From an uncultured Clostridia bacterium (GTDB lineage Bacteria; Bacillota; Clostridia; Lachnospirales; Bianqueaceae): DNA of 40,203 nucleotides. The DNA lies in assembly GCA_944383515.1 (NCBI GenBank), contig CALWPV010000081.1:1-40203 (forward strand). The letters are read 5' to 3'. The translations under genes were made by a program, and so were the position numbers. Position 1 is the first letter of the stretch. Each line of letters begins with the position of its first letter. A model generated the notes under the pieces. That model saw nothing but the letters and a program-made list of their open reading frames with translations, ran no database searches and was not told the origin of the DNA. Shown here piece after piece: positions 23,236 to 31,257 of the stretch.

Positions 23236-24590
23236 AGAAAAGCGCAAGGCCCTGGGAGACAACCTGGTGGTTTGTAGGCGCGGCGATTGCCTTACTATTG
23301 CTGGCGTTTTATCAGCTGACAGTAATCTTTTGGGACGCGCCCATGGCGCAAAATGAGCAGACAGACACGGAGCAGGCGCTGCGCGACGAGAGCGCGAATT
23401 TGCTGCGCCCTGCCGAAATAATGCTGACTATGGGCGGCGAGGCATTGTATAGCCGGCTGCAGCCTTCGGACGAGGCATTTGATATTCTGTTTGCGCCATG
23501 CTACGCGGTGATAGAGCAGGTGATACAAAACGCTGCGCAAAGCGGCGCGGCCGGTAGCGAGGCGGTTTCGGAACAGGAACTTCCTTGGCAGCAGGCGACG
23601 GTGGTTCTGCTGTATGACTTCACAATTGAAAGCGATCTGATTGCCGCCCAGCTGGAGACCAGCGAGGGACTGCCCGAAGGAAGCTGGACTCAGGTATGGG
23701 TGGTGCCGGCCTCGTCGCAGCAAGAAAGTATGCGGGTGTATTGGCTGGGAGAAGACGGACGGTGCTGGAAAACAGAAGCCGGAAGCTATGACGCTGTGCA
23801 AAATCAGGAGCTTTTACAGCAAATGCTGCCCATCGGTACGGCGCTGCCGGTAGACTATGTGGCGCTGGCCAGCGTGTGGCCGTATGAGTTTGAGTCGGCT
23901 TCTTTTCGTCCCGAGCTGAGCCAGCACGCGACGGCGTCTAGTGTAACCGCGGTTTCAGCATTTTTAGAAGAAGACGCGATGTATGACTACGCCATTTCGT
24001 TTTTTGAATATCCGGAAACGGTTACGGTAAAAGAAGGTGAGGATTTTTGCCTGTTTTCCAATGAGAAAATCACGGTGCGGATCGATCGGGAAGGCCATGT
24101 GCAATACGTAGAAACTTTAACCGACGAGGAAAAAGAAGCGGTTTCTATGAAAGAAGCGTATCAGCTGGCATATAGTTTTTTAAATAGAGATTTAGAGCGT
24201 CTCGGCACGGAAGAGCTGGGCGTGCGCCTGGCGGGATATGACGCGGCGCAGGGACGATATGAATTTGTATTTTCTTATACCATTGGTGGGATTCCCTATC
24301 GAATGCAGCAGAGCAAGATGACAAACTGGGCTATGGATGACGTGATCCAGATTACGATTGAAGGAAGTAAGGTGCGTCGATATGAGCGCTACGCGCTGGA
24401 TATTACCTTGCAGGAGGGGGATGAGTATCAGCTGCGCAGTACATGGCTGGATGCCGCGAATCAGCTAACAAAGAAAAAGTGGAGCCTACGGGAAGCGCCG
24501 CAGCTAGTCTATTATACGGCCGGTAAACAAATGGTGCTGCAATGGGAGGCGCAAACAGAGGAAGGCCGGGCCTTACTTGCGGCTAACTAA
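23232..24590 (+). CDS. yycH: YycH-like regulator of the Wal two-component system
   Basis: A 452-residue protein with one N-terminal membrane anchor (WWFVGAAIALLLLAFYQL, about 14-31) and a large extracytoplasmic domain. Length, topology and position after walRK match YycH (about 455 residues in Bacillus), which with YycI binds the WalK transmembrane region and tunes its activity. Sequence resemblance is weak, as usual for this family: a C-terminal region with alternating strands (YEFVFSYTIGGIPYRMQ, about 340-360) is the best match to the YycH/YycI fold. The start lies in the ATGA overlap with the preceding small secreted gene. Confidence 0.75.
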   Translation: MKKSARPWETTWWFVGAAIALLLLAFYQLTVIFWDAPMAQNEQTDTEQALRDESANLLRPAEIMLTMGGEALYSRLQPSDEAFDILFAPCYAVIEQVIQNAAQSGAAGSEAVSEQELPWQQATVVLLYDFTIESDLIAAQLETSEGLPEGSWTQVWVVPASSQQESMRVYWLGEDGRCWKTEAGSYDAVQNQELLQQMLPIGTALPVDYVALASVWPYEFESASFRPELSQHATASSVTAVSAFLEEDAMYDYAISFFEYPETVTVKEGEDFCLFSNEKITVRIDREGHVQYVETLTDEEKEAVSMKEAYQLAYSFLNRDLERLGTEELGVRLAGYDAAQGRYEFVFSYTIGGIPYRMQQSKMTNWAMDDVIQITIEGSKVRRYERYALDITLQEGDEYQLRSTWLDAANQLTKKKWSLREAPQLVYYTAGKQMVLQWEAQTEEGRALLAAN

Positions 24591-24605
24591 GAATGGAGAG
24601 TATCG

Positions 24606-25511
24606 ATGAATGAACGAAAAATGATGATCGTTATTTTAGCGATTCTCGTTCTATTAAATATAGGGCTGTTTGGATACGGGCTATATCAGCGGAGCGTGAG
24701 AGACTGGATTCCCGAAGAGCGCGTCGATCAAATTCGTCAAATTTATGCGCAGGCAGGGATCCCTTTGGAGGCCGAGATTGATCGGGATAACCGGCCGGCG
24801 GCGTTTTTAGAGCTTGCGGAGGCAGACCTGGACAGCATGGCGGAAGAATTTTTAGGGGATTCGTTTGATAAGTCGTATATTTATGGTACGCAGGTGCAAT
24901 ATAGTTCTGAGAACATTCAGATTATGATTGACAGAAAGACGCATACCATGACGTATACGGACAGCTCGCCTGCCATTGGGGACAGCTGGCAGCGCAGTCT
25001 GACGCGTGATAACGGCGCCGGACAGGGCGAGGCGCAGCTGAGTGAAGAGGAAGAGGAGCTGGCGTTATTACCGGCGGCAGCGGCCTTCGCGCAGCAGTGG
25101 CTGGGAGAGCAGATTTATAAGGTGGAGAGCGAGCGGCAGCGCGAGGGGTTTTACTTTTTGTTTTACCAGCGCCAAGAGGACCGGCTGTATTCGTTTAATC
25201 AGGTGCAGGTATGGGTTACGCCAGACGGTGTGGCCAAGGCCAAAATTACTTGCTGGGAAGTGAAAGGAGAAACAAAAGAGGAATACCATTTAACCCCGGC
25301 CGACGAAATTCTGTATGCGCTGTTAAAAACGATGCAGGCAGAGGCAAACGAGGAGGGACTGGCTGTGAAAGAAATCTTGCGCGGGTATGAGCTTGAGACC
25401 GACGGCGAGACGCAGCGGGGGATACCGTCGCTCACCGTAGTGCTGAGCAATGGTGCGTGGTACCCAATGAACTGCATTTCTTTGGCCGAAGATGGTGTGC
25501 AGACTAACTGA
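24606..25511 (+). CDS. yycI: YycI-like regulator of the Wal two-component system
   Basis: A 301-residue protein with a single N-terminal helix (MMIVILAILVLLNIGLFGYG) and an extracytoplasmic remainder. Size and order match YycI (about 280 residues), which shares a fold with the C-terminal part of YycH. FYFLFYQRQEDRLYSFNQVQ and VWVTPDGVAKAKI are the strand-rich parts comparable to YycI. GGAGAG lies before the start; the gap from yycH is 15 nt. It is the last gene of the packed run that begins at 14415. No YycJ-type hydrolase follows; murA with its own promoter comes instead. Confidence 0.72.
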   Translation: MNERKMMIVILAILVLLNIGLFGYGLYQRSVRDWIPEERVDQIRQIYAQAGIPLEAEIDRDNRPAAFLELAEADLDSMAEEFLGDSFDKSYIYGTQVQYSSENIQIMIDRKTHTMTYTDSSPAIGDSWQRSLTRDNGAGQGEAQLSEEEEELALLPAAAAFAQQWLGEQIYKVESERQREGFYFLFYQRQEDRLYSFNQVQVWVTPDGVAKAKITCWEVKGETKEEYHLTPADEILYALLKTMQAEANEEGLAVKEILRGYELETDGETQRGIPSLTVVLSNGAWYPMNCISLAEDGVQTN

Positions 25512-25527
25512 ATCGTAAATTTAAGGG

Positions 25528-25555
25528 TTGATTTATTCTGTGAGTATGCTATAAT
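25528..25555 (+). promoter_or_regulatory. Sigma-A promoter of murA
   Basis: TTGATT (25528-25533) and TATAAT (25550-25555) are separated by 16 bp, beginning 17 nt after the yycI stop. Confidence 0.75.
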
Positions 25556-25595
25556 TACTTGGATTTAGACATGCGAATCGATTGAGGTGGCAAAT

Positions 25596-26885
25596 TTGGA
25601 AAAGATTGTGATTCACGGTCAGAAACCGCTACGGGGCGAGGTTACGATCAGCGGTTCTAAAAACGCAGCCGTGGCGATTGTGCCGGCGGCGCTTTTGGCC
25701 AACGATATTGTAATATTAGAAAATGTACCGGACATCGCAGATATCACCAATTTGGTTGAGATCATGCGGGAGATGCAGGTTAAAGTAGACCGGCTAGACG
25801 CGCATACGCTGCGGATTGATAGCCGGCATATGTGTAATGATTGTGCGAGTTCAGAGGCTGTTCGCAAAATGCGGGCCTCTTACTATTTCTTGGGAGTTTT
25901 ATTAGGGCGGTTTAAGCATGCGCGGGTAGCTTTTCCCGGCGGCTGTGATTTTGGAGTCCGTCCCATAGATCTTCATGTCAAAGGGTTTGAAGCGTTGGGG
26001 GCTGAGGTCAGCACCAAGGCTATTATTGAAATGAAAGCGCGTGAGCTGGTAGGCACGAATATTTTCTTAGATTTTGCCAGCGTAGGGGCGACGATTAATA
26101 TTATGCTGGCTGCGGTATTGGCGAAGGGAACAACGGTTATTGAAAACGCGGCAAAGGAGCCGCATGTGGTCGATACCGCGAATTTCTTGAACAGTATGGG
26201 AGCCGACGTCAAAGGAGCGGGAACCGACGCTATTCGCATTCGCGGCGTGCAAAAGCTGCACGGATCGGAATATGCCATTATTCCCGACCAGATTGAGGCA
26301 GGCACGTATATGATGGCGAGCGCAATTACCGGCGGCGACGTAAAAATAAAGAATGTGATTCCGCGGCATATGGAATCGGTTTCTGCTAAGCTGCGCGAAA
26401 TCGGCGTCAGCGTGGTAGAAAAAGACGATTGTATCCATGTCATTGGAAGCGAGCATTTAAAACCTACAAAAGTAAAAACCATGCCGTATCCCGGCTTCCC
26501 CACCGATATGCAGCCGCAGATTCTGGTGCTGCTTTCGCTGATTTCTGGAACTAGCATGGTTAATGAGAGCGTCTGGGATAATCGGTTTCGGTATGTGGAA
26601 CAATTAAGAAAACTGGGCGCGAATATCGATGTGGAGGGGCATATTGCCATTGTGGAAGGCGTGGACCAGCTGCAGGGAACCGAAGTGCAGGCTACGGACC
26701 TACGGGCAGGGGCCGCTATGGTGCTGGCCGGGCTGGCCGCAGAAGGCAGTACCACAATTACCAATGTGCAGTATATCGACCGCGGATATGAAGGTATGGT
26801 AGAAAAACTGACCAGTTTAGGCGCCTGCATCGATCGGATTACCGACGACGGGCCTATGCTGTATACACCGCCGCAGGCGGGATAA
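25596..26885 (+). CDS. murA: UDP-N-acetylglucosamine 1-carboxyvinyltransferase
   Basis: A 429-residue enzyme for the first committed step of peptidoglycan synthesis, transferring enolpyruvate from PEP to UDP-GlcNAc. Lys22 (SGSKNA) and active-site Cys117 (FPGGCDFGVRPIDLH, equivalent to E. coli Cys115) are present, so fosfomycin sensitivity at the target is expected. TTG at 25596 is the preferred start: GAGGTGG lies 5 nt upstream and the protein then begins MEKIVIHG as in homologues. An in-frame GTG at 25587 lies inside that Shine-Dalgarno. It has its own promoter and a strong terminator, directly downstream of the Wal operon that controls wall turnover. Confidence 0.95.
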   Translation: MEKIVIHGQKPLRGEVTISGSKNAAVAIVPAALLANDIVILENVPDIADITNLVEIMREMQVKVDRLDAHTLRIDSRHMCNDCASSEAVRKMRASYYFLGVLLGRFKHARVAFPGGCDFGVRPIDLHVKGFEALGAEVSTKAIIEMKARELVGTNIFLDFASVGATINIMLAAVLAKGTTVIENAAKEPHVVDTANFLNSMGADVKGAGTDAIRIRGVQKLHGSEYAIIPDQIEAGTYMMASAITGGDVKIKNVIPRHMESVSAKLREIGVSVVEKDDCIHVIGSEHLKPTKVKTMPYPGFPTDMQPQILVLLSLISGTSMVNESVWDNRFRYVEQLRKLGANIDVEGHIAIVEGVDQLQGTEVQATDLRAGAAMVLAGLAAEGSTTITNVQYIDRGYEGMVEKLTSLGACIDRITDDGPMLYTPPQAG

Positions 26886-26897
26886 GTATGTCTAACC

Positions 26898-26938
26898 GGC
26901 ATCTTGGCAGCTTTGAGTACCAAGATGCCTTTCTTTTT
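26898..26938 (+). terminator. Intrinsic terminator after murA
   Basis: GGCATCTTGG (26898-26907) and CCAAGATGCC (26920-26929) form a perfect 10-bp stem with a 12-nt loop, followed by TTTCTTTTT. Confidence 0.9.
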
Positions 26939-26957
26939 AACCGGAGATGAAGACGGC

Positions 26958-27437
26958 ATGAAAGTGACAGTAGCCTGTGTAGGCAAAATGAAAGAAAAAT
27001 ATTTACGCGACGCGGTACAGGAATACAGTAAACGCCTGAGTCGCTATTGTAAGCTGGAGATTATTGAAGCGGCCGATGAGAAAACGCCCGATCAGGCCAG
27101 CGCGGCGCAGGAAGAGGGAATAAAAGAAAAAGAAGGGCAGCGCTTGCTAAGGCGTATTCCACCGGACGCGTATGTAATTACGCTGGAAATTGAAGGGGAC
27201 ATGGTGGATTCGGTCGCGTTTTCTAAACGATTGGAAAAGCTGGCGATTGCAGGCCAAAGCCACCTCTGTTTTGTGATCGGCGGTTCGCTGGGACTGAGCG
27301 AGGCGGTGCGCCGCCGGGCTCAGTGGGCCCTGAGCTTTTCTAAAATGACGTTTCCCCACCAGCTCATGCGCGTCATTGTATTAGAACAAATTTACCGCGC
27401 ATTTCGTATTCAAATGAAGGAGCCGTATCATAAATGA
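26958..27437 (+). CDS. rlmH: 23S rRNA (pseudouridine-1915-N3) methyltransferase
   Basis: A 159-residue SPOUT-family enzyme that methylates pseudouridine 1915 in 23S rRNA using SAM, acting on the 70S ribosome. FVIGGSLGLSEAVRRRA and the knot-forming C-terminus (FSKMTFPHQLMRVIVLEQIY, ending EPYHK) are diagnostic. The start at 26958 gives the normal family length (protein begins MKVTVACVG). An upstream in-frame alternative lies inside the murA terminator and is rejected. GGAG is 11 nt upstream. No separate promoter is obvious after the terminator, so expression may rely on read-through or an unrecognised promoter. The stop overlaps the kinase gene by ATGA. Confidence 0.95.
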   Translation: MKVTVACVGKMKEKYLRDAVQEYSKRLSRYCKLEIIEAADEKTPDQASAAQEEGIKEKEGQRLLRRIPPDAYVITLEIEGDMVDSVAFSKRLEKLAIAGQSHLCFVIGGSLGLSEAVRRRAQWALSFSKMTFPHQLMRVIVLEQIYRAFRIQMKEPYHK

Positions 27438-27958
27438 AACATCTGTATTTAATTGGTGGTACCATGGGCGTAGGAAAAACCCACACCTGTCAGCTCTTAA
27501 AAGAAAAACTGGATCGCAGTGTTTTTCTGGACGGCGATTGGTGCTGGGACGCGCATCCGTTTCAGGTTACCGAAGAAACCAAATCCATGGTGCTAGATAA
27601 TATAACATATCTTCTCCATAATTTTCTTCGCTGCTCAGCGTATGAGCATGTGATTTTTTGCTGGGTTATGCATGAGCAAAGCATTATCGATACCCTATTG
27701 GACCGGCTGCGCCGGCAGGGAGATCTGGACGCGGCAGCGCTGCACTGCATTTCGCTAGTATGCACGCCGCGGGCGCTGGAAGCAAGGCTGCGGTGCGACG
27801 TAGCGCGTGGCGCCCGAAAAGAAGAGGTTATTGTCCGCAGCATAGCACGCCTACCTCTGTACCAAAAGCTGCACACGGCACTGCTGGACGTATCGGATCT
27901 TACCCCGGAGGCAGCGGCCGAAGCCATTCGGGAGGGGGCGCTCCATGGATCGATGTGA
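27434..27958 (+). CDS. P-loop nucleotide kinase-like ATPase
   Basis: A 174-residue protein with Walker A GGTMGVGKT (residues 8-16) and a Walker-B-like Asp in VFLDGDWCW (about 31-39). The central VIFCWVMHEQ and C-terminal Arg-rich region (RLRCDVARGARKEEV) resemble the lid of small-molecule kinases of the AAA_33/shikimate-kinase-like group. It probably phosphorylates a small metabolite or a nucleoside; the substrate is unknown. It is translationally coupled to rlmH (ATGA overlap) and to the following Cys-rich gene (14-nt overlap). Confidence 0.8.
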   Translation: MKHLYLIGGTMGVGKTHTCQLLKEKLDRSVFLDGDWCWDAHPFQVTEETKSMVLDNITYLLHNFLRCSAYEHVIFCWVMHEQSIIDTLLDRLRRQGDLDAAALHCISLVCTPRALEARLRCDVARGARKEEVIVRSIARLPLYQKLHTALLDVSDLTPEAAAEAIREGALHGSM

Positions 27959-28118
27959 GCAGTGCCTGTATTATGAGTATGACGATCTGTACGACTGCTA
28001 CACCTGCAGTATGGATTTAGATCAGGACGAGATGGAGCTATTTCTCCGCGGCCGGATGCAGCACTGTCCGTTTTTTCAGCCGGGAGACGAATACCAAATT
28101 GTGCGAAAGCAAATGTAA
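27945..28118 (+). CDS. Small Cys-rich protein, DUF6472-like (57 aa)
   Basis: The ATG at 27945 lies 5 nt after GGAGGGGG and the frame ends at TAA 28118. The product begins MDRCEQCLYYEYDD and ends DEYQIVRKQM. It has CxxC (Cys4, Cys7), then CYTC (about 18-21), an acidic MDLDQDEME stretch, and HCPFF. This pattern of two Cys pairs, LDxDE, CPxF and a C-terminal VRKQM matches, from memory, a family of small clostridial proteins named DUF6472, possibly metal-binding. It overlaps the kinase gene by 14 nt and precedes the redox fusion gene by 40 nt. Confidence 0.8.
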   Translation: MDRCEQCLYYEYDDLYDCYTCSMDLDQDEMELFLRGRMQHCPFFQPGDEYQIVRKQM

Positions 28119-28158
28119 CATAGAGAATCTAAAAATCACTAAAGAAGGAGGAAAGTCT

Positions 28159-30747
28159 ATGAAACTACTTATTATTGGCGGCGTAGCTGCCGGAACCAAG
28201 GTGGCAGCCAAGTTTAAACGCCTGGATCGCAGCGCCGAGGTTACCCTCATTACCAAGGATCGTGATATTTCTTACGCTGGCTGCGGACTGCCCTATTATG
28301 TGGGCGGCGCCATTGCAGAGCGCAGCGATCTCATTGTGAATACGCCGGCGCGATTTGCCGCGCTGACCGGAGCTACCGTACTGACCGGCCGGGAGGCTGT
28401 GGCGCTTAATGCGCAGGCGCAAACCGTAACCGCTACCAACCTAGAAACCGGCGAACAAGAAACCTACGCCTACGACGCCTGCGTGATTGCCGTAGGAGCC
28501 TCGGCCGTGGTTCCGCCGCTGCCTGGCGTAAAGCTGCCCGGCGTTTTCAAAATGCGCACCCCCGACGATGCAACCGCTATGCGCTCCTATGTGCAAGACA
28601 GCACGCATAGCGTGAAAAAAGCCGTTGTGGTCGGCGCCGGCATGATTGGCCTGGAGGCGGCCGAAAACCTGCAGGCTCAGGGCCTGACTGTGACGCTGCT
28701 GGATATGGCGGGTCAGATTCTTCCGGAAGCGCTCGATGAAGAGCTGGCCGCTTACGTGCAAAAACATTTACAAAAGAAAGGCATCAACGTGCTGACCGCT
28801 ACCAAGCTGGAACAGCTGGAAGGGGAAGAGCGCGTTACGGCAGTGAAAACCAGCGCCGGTACGCTGCCCGCCGATCTGGTTGTTATGGCTGTGGGCGTGC
28901 GTCCCAATACCGCCTTTTTACAAAGCAGCGGACTGCATATGGAAAAGGGTTTGGTAGTAGTCGATAGCGAGCTGCGCACTAGCCTTCCTCATGTGTATGC
29001 CGCCGGAGACTGCGTGCTGGTGAAAAACCGTATGACCGGCGCGCCGCAGTGGTCGGCCATGGGGTCTTCGGCCAATTACGAAGGCCGCACGCTGGCACAG
29101 GTGCTGGCAGGCCAAAACAAATCCTATCCCGGCGTTCTCGGAACCGGCATTGTTAAAATTCCCGATTTGAATGTTGGGCGCACCGGTCTTAGCGAGAAGC
29201 AGGCCGGCGAGGCTGGGTATGCCGTCATTTCCGCTGTGAGCGTGGTAAATGATAAAGCGCATTACTACCCTGACGCTTCGAATTTTATTGTAAAATTAGT
29301 GGCTGACCGCGAGTCGCATAAGCTGCTGGGCGCGCAAGTGCTTGGCTCCGGTGCCGTCGATAAAATGATTGACGTGGCGGTAACCGCGATTTCATTGGGC
29401 GCCCGCTTAGAAGACTTCGACAATATGGATCTGGCCTATGCGCCGCCGTTTTCCACCGCGATTCATCCGCTGGTGCAGGCCGTGTATATTTTGGAGAATA
29501 AGCTGCAAGGCGATCTCGTGAGCATGACGCCGGCCGAATACCGTGCGGGCAGAGCCGAAGGGTATACGGTGGTCGATGTCGATACCGTGAATGGCATTGT
29601 AGGCGCGCCGCGCCTTTCGGTGGCTACGCTCAATGGGCCGGTAGCCGAACTGGATAAAGACGCCAAACTGCTGCTTGTATGTAATCGTGGACGCGGCGCG
29701 TATTTGGCGCAAAATCGCTTGCGCTCCTTTGGTTACACCCATACGGTGGTTTTGGAAGGCGGCCTGGCCGTAAACGACGTAAAGGGGCCGGGCATTACGT
29801 CTTCTGTATCGCCGGAAGACATTACCCGCGTAAAAGCGCTTGGCTTTTTACAGGATAAGAATACGAAGGACTGCTTTAACGGCCGCGTGATTACGCGTAA
29901 TGGTAAGATTACGGCAGAAGAAACCAAAGCGATTGTAGAAGCGGCCGAGCGGTTTGGTTCTGGCGAGATTGCCATGACGTCTCGTTTGACTATTGAAATT
30001 CAAAAAGTACCCTATGCGAATATTGAGCCGCTGCGCAGCTATTTGGCCCAGTTTGGGCTGGAAACAGGCGGTACCGGTTCTAAAGTACGCCCCGTCGTGT
30101 CCTGCAAAGGCACCACATGTCAGTATGGCCTCATTGACACCTTCGGCTTGTCTGAGAAGATTCACGAACGGTTCTATCACGGCTACGCCGGTGTGAAGCT
30201 GCCGCATAAGTTTAAAATTGCCGTGGGTGGCTGCCCGAATAACTGTGTGAAACCGGACTTAAACGACTTAGGTGTGATTGGACAGCGCGTGCCGCAGATT
30301 GATCTTGATAAATGCCGTGGCTGTAAAGTGTGTCAGGTGCAAAACGCCTGCCCGATTCATGTTGCCAAAGTGGAAGACGGGAAGGTAGTCATTGATCCGG
30401 CGGCATGTAATCATTGCGGCCGCTGCCTGGGTAAATGTCCGTTCCATGCGATAGAGCAATATACCGGCGGCTATAAGATTTGTATTGGTGGGCGCTGGGG
30501 CAAACGCGTGGCGCAGGGACGCGCGCTGGAGCATATTTTTACCAGCGAGGAAGAGGTTATGGATGTAATCGAAAAGGCGATTTTGCTGTTCCGTGAGCAA
30601 GGCATTACGGGCGAGCGTTTCTCCGATACCATTGACCGCCTTGGATTTGAAAATGTGCAGCAGCAGCTCATGAGTAACGACTTGCTGCAGCGAAAAGAAG
30701 AAAACCTGGCGGCGCAGCGCCATTTGAAAGGCGGCGCAACCTGCTAA
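28159..30747 (+). CDS. CoA-disulfide-reductase-like flavoprotein fused to rhodanese, sulfite reductase and ferredoxin domains
   Basis: An 862-residue cytoplasmic fusion. Residues 1-440 are an FAD/NAD(P) disulfide oxidoreductase (GGVAAGTKVAAK, GAGMIGLEAAE, VYAAGDC) with the CoA-disulfide-reductase Cys42 in AGCGLPYY. Residues about 460-545 are a rhodanese-like domain with Cys508 (VCNRGRGAY). Residues about 570-710 are a siroheme sulfite/nitrite reductase half: Cys649-x4-Cys654 (SCKGTTC) and Cys692-x3-Cys696 (GCPNNC). Two ferredoxin-type clusters follow (CRGCKVC...ACP and CNHCGRCLGKCP), then the reductase C-terminus. AAGGAGG precedes the ATG, favouring 28159 over an upstream frame opening. Electron flow NAD(P)H to FAD to Fe-S to siroheme for sulfur reduction or persulfide handling is inferred. 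A strong terminator follows. Confidence 0.9.
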   Translation: MKLLIIGGVAAGTKVAAKFKRLDRSAEVTLITKDRDISYAGCGLPYYVGGAIAERSDLIVNTPARFAALTGATVLTGREAVALNAQAQTVTATNLETGEQETYAYDACVIAVGASAVVPPLPGVKLPGVFKMRTPDDATAMRSYVQDSTHSVKKAVVVGAGMIGLEAAENLQAQGLTVTLLDMAGQILPEALDEELAAYVQKHLQKKGINVLTATKLEQLEGEERVTAVKTSAGTLPADLVVMAVGVRPNTAFLQSSGLHMEKGLVVVDSELRTSLPHVYAAGDCVLVKNRMTGAPQWSAMGSSANYEGRTLAQVLAGQNKSYPGVLGTGIVKIPDLNVGRTGLSEKQAGEAGYAVISAVSVVNDKAHYYPDASNFIVKLVADRESHKLLGAQVLGSGAVDKMIDVAVTAISLGARLEDFDNMDLAYAPPFSTAIHPLVQAVYILENKLQGDLVSMTPAEYRAGRAEGYTVVDVDTVNGIVGAPRLSVATLNGPVAELDKDAKLLLVCNRGRGAYLAQNRLRSFGYTHTVVLEGGLAVNDVKGPGITSSVSPEDITRVKALGFLQDKNTKDCFNGRVITRNGKITAEETKAIVEAAERFGSGEIAMTSRLTIEIQKVPYANIEPLRSYLAQFGLETGGTGSKVRPVVSCKGTTCQYGLIDTFGLSEKIHERFYHGYAGVKLPHKFKIAVGGCPNNCVKPDLNDLGVIGQRVPQIDLDKCRGCKVCQVQNACPIHVAKVEDGKVVIDPAACNHCGRCLGKCPFHAIEQYTGGYKICIGGRWGKRVAQGRALEHIFTSEEEVMDVIEKAILLFREQGITGERFSDTIDRLGFENVQQQLMSNDLLQRKEENLAAQRHLKGGATC

Positions 30748-30753
30748 ATTTGT

Positions 30754-30797
30754 AAAAAGGCTGTCAGAAGGCTCAGAAACCTTCGGGCAGCCTTTTT
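30754..30797 (+). terminator. Intrinsic terminator after the fusion oxidoreductase
   Basis: AAAAAGGCTG (30754-30763) pairs perfectly with CAGCCTTTTT (30788-30797), with a further inner stem AGAAGG/CCTTC. The arm ends in a T-run. Confidence 0.9.
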
Positions 30798-30804
30798 GAC
30801 TATA

Positions 30805-31168
30805 ATGCCTAAATGGGAAAAGCGCCTTTAAGTATGCGCGAGTATACAATAGAGGAACTGGCAAACATTGCTCATTATTCGCCAGATCATTTTCGGCGTA
30901 TTTTTATGGAGCAAATGGGCATACCATGCCGGGCACCTATTCCTGTACGGTCGGCGGCGGGCTGTATGCGATTTTTTCAACGCCGTGGGCGGAAGAGGAC
31001 AACTATGTACAATCGATTCGAGATACTTGGAGAGAGATTTTAGAATGCTGGCTTCCCGAATCGCAATATGAATACGACACCCGGAGACAGGCATATGAAT
31101 ACTACGACGAGCAGGATCATGGGCCTGCACAGCAAATGGATATCTGTGTGCCCATTTGTAAGCGGTAA
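30805..31168 (+). pseudogene. Broken AraC-family regulator with GyrI-like effector domain
   Basis: Three fragments of one ancestral gene lie in different frames. ATG 30805 encodes MPKWEKRL and then hits TAA at 30829; this resembles the start of AraC/GyrI-type regulators. A second frame (about 30834-30920) encodes REYTIEELANIAHYSPDHF, the first helix-turn-helix of an AraC domain, ending near MEQMGI. A third frame (about 30926-31168) encodes GGGLYAIFSTPW, WLPESQYEYD and MDICVPICKR, the C-terminal part of a GyrI-like small-molecule-binding domain. The second HTH, the linker and most of the effector domain are missing. No Shine-Dalgarno precedes the start, which sits just after the upstream terminator. 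The gene is dead. Confidence 0.85.
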
Positions 31169-31257
31169 CCATTTACACGGCTATTTGTGCCGAAGCGCCA
31201 CAAATAGACACCTTTCAAGCAGGAATTAAAACTTTATTTGGTTTACGCAATCAGTTA

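Noticed and set aside
26904-26957. Extended rlmH start
   Set aside because: It lies within the murA terminator hairpin; the 159-residue form from 26958 has the normal family length.
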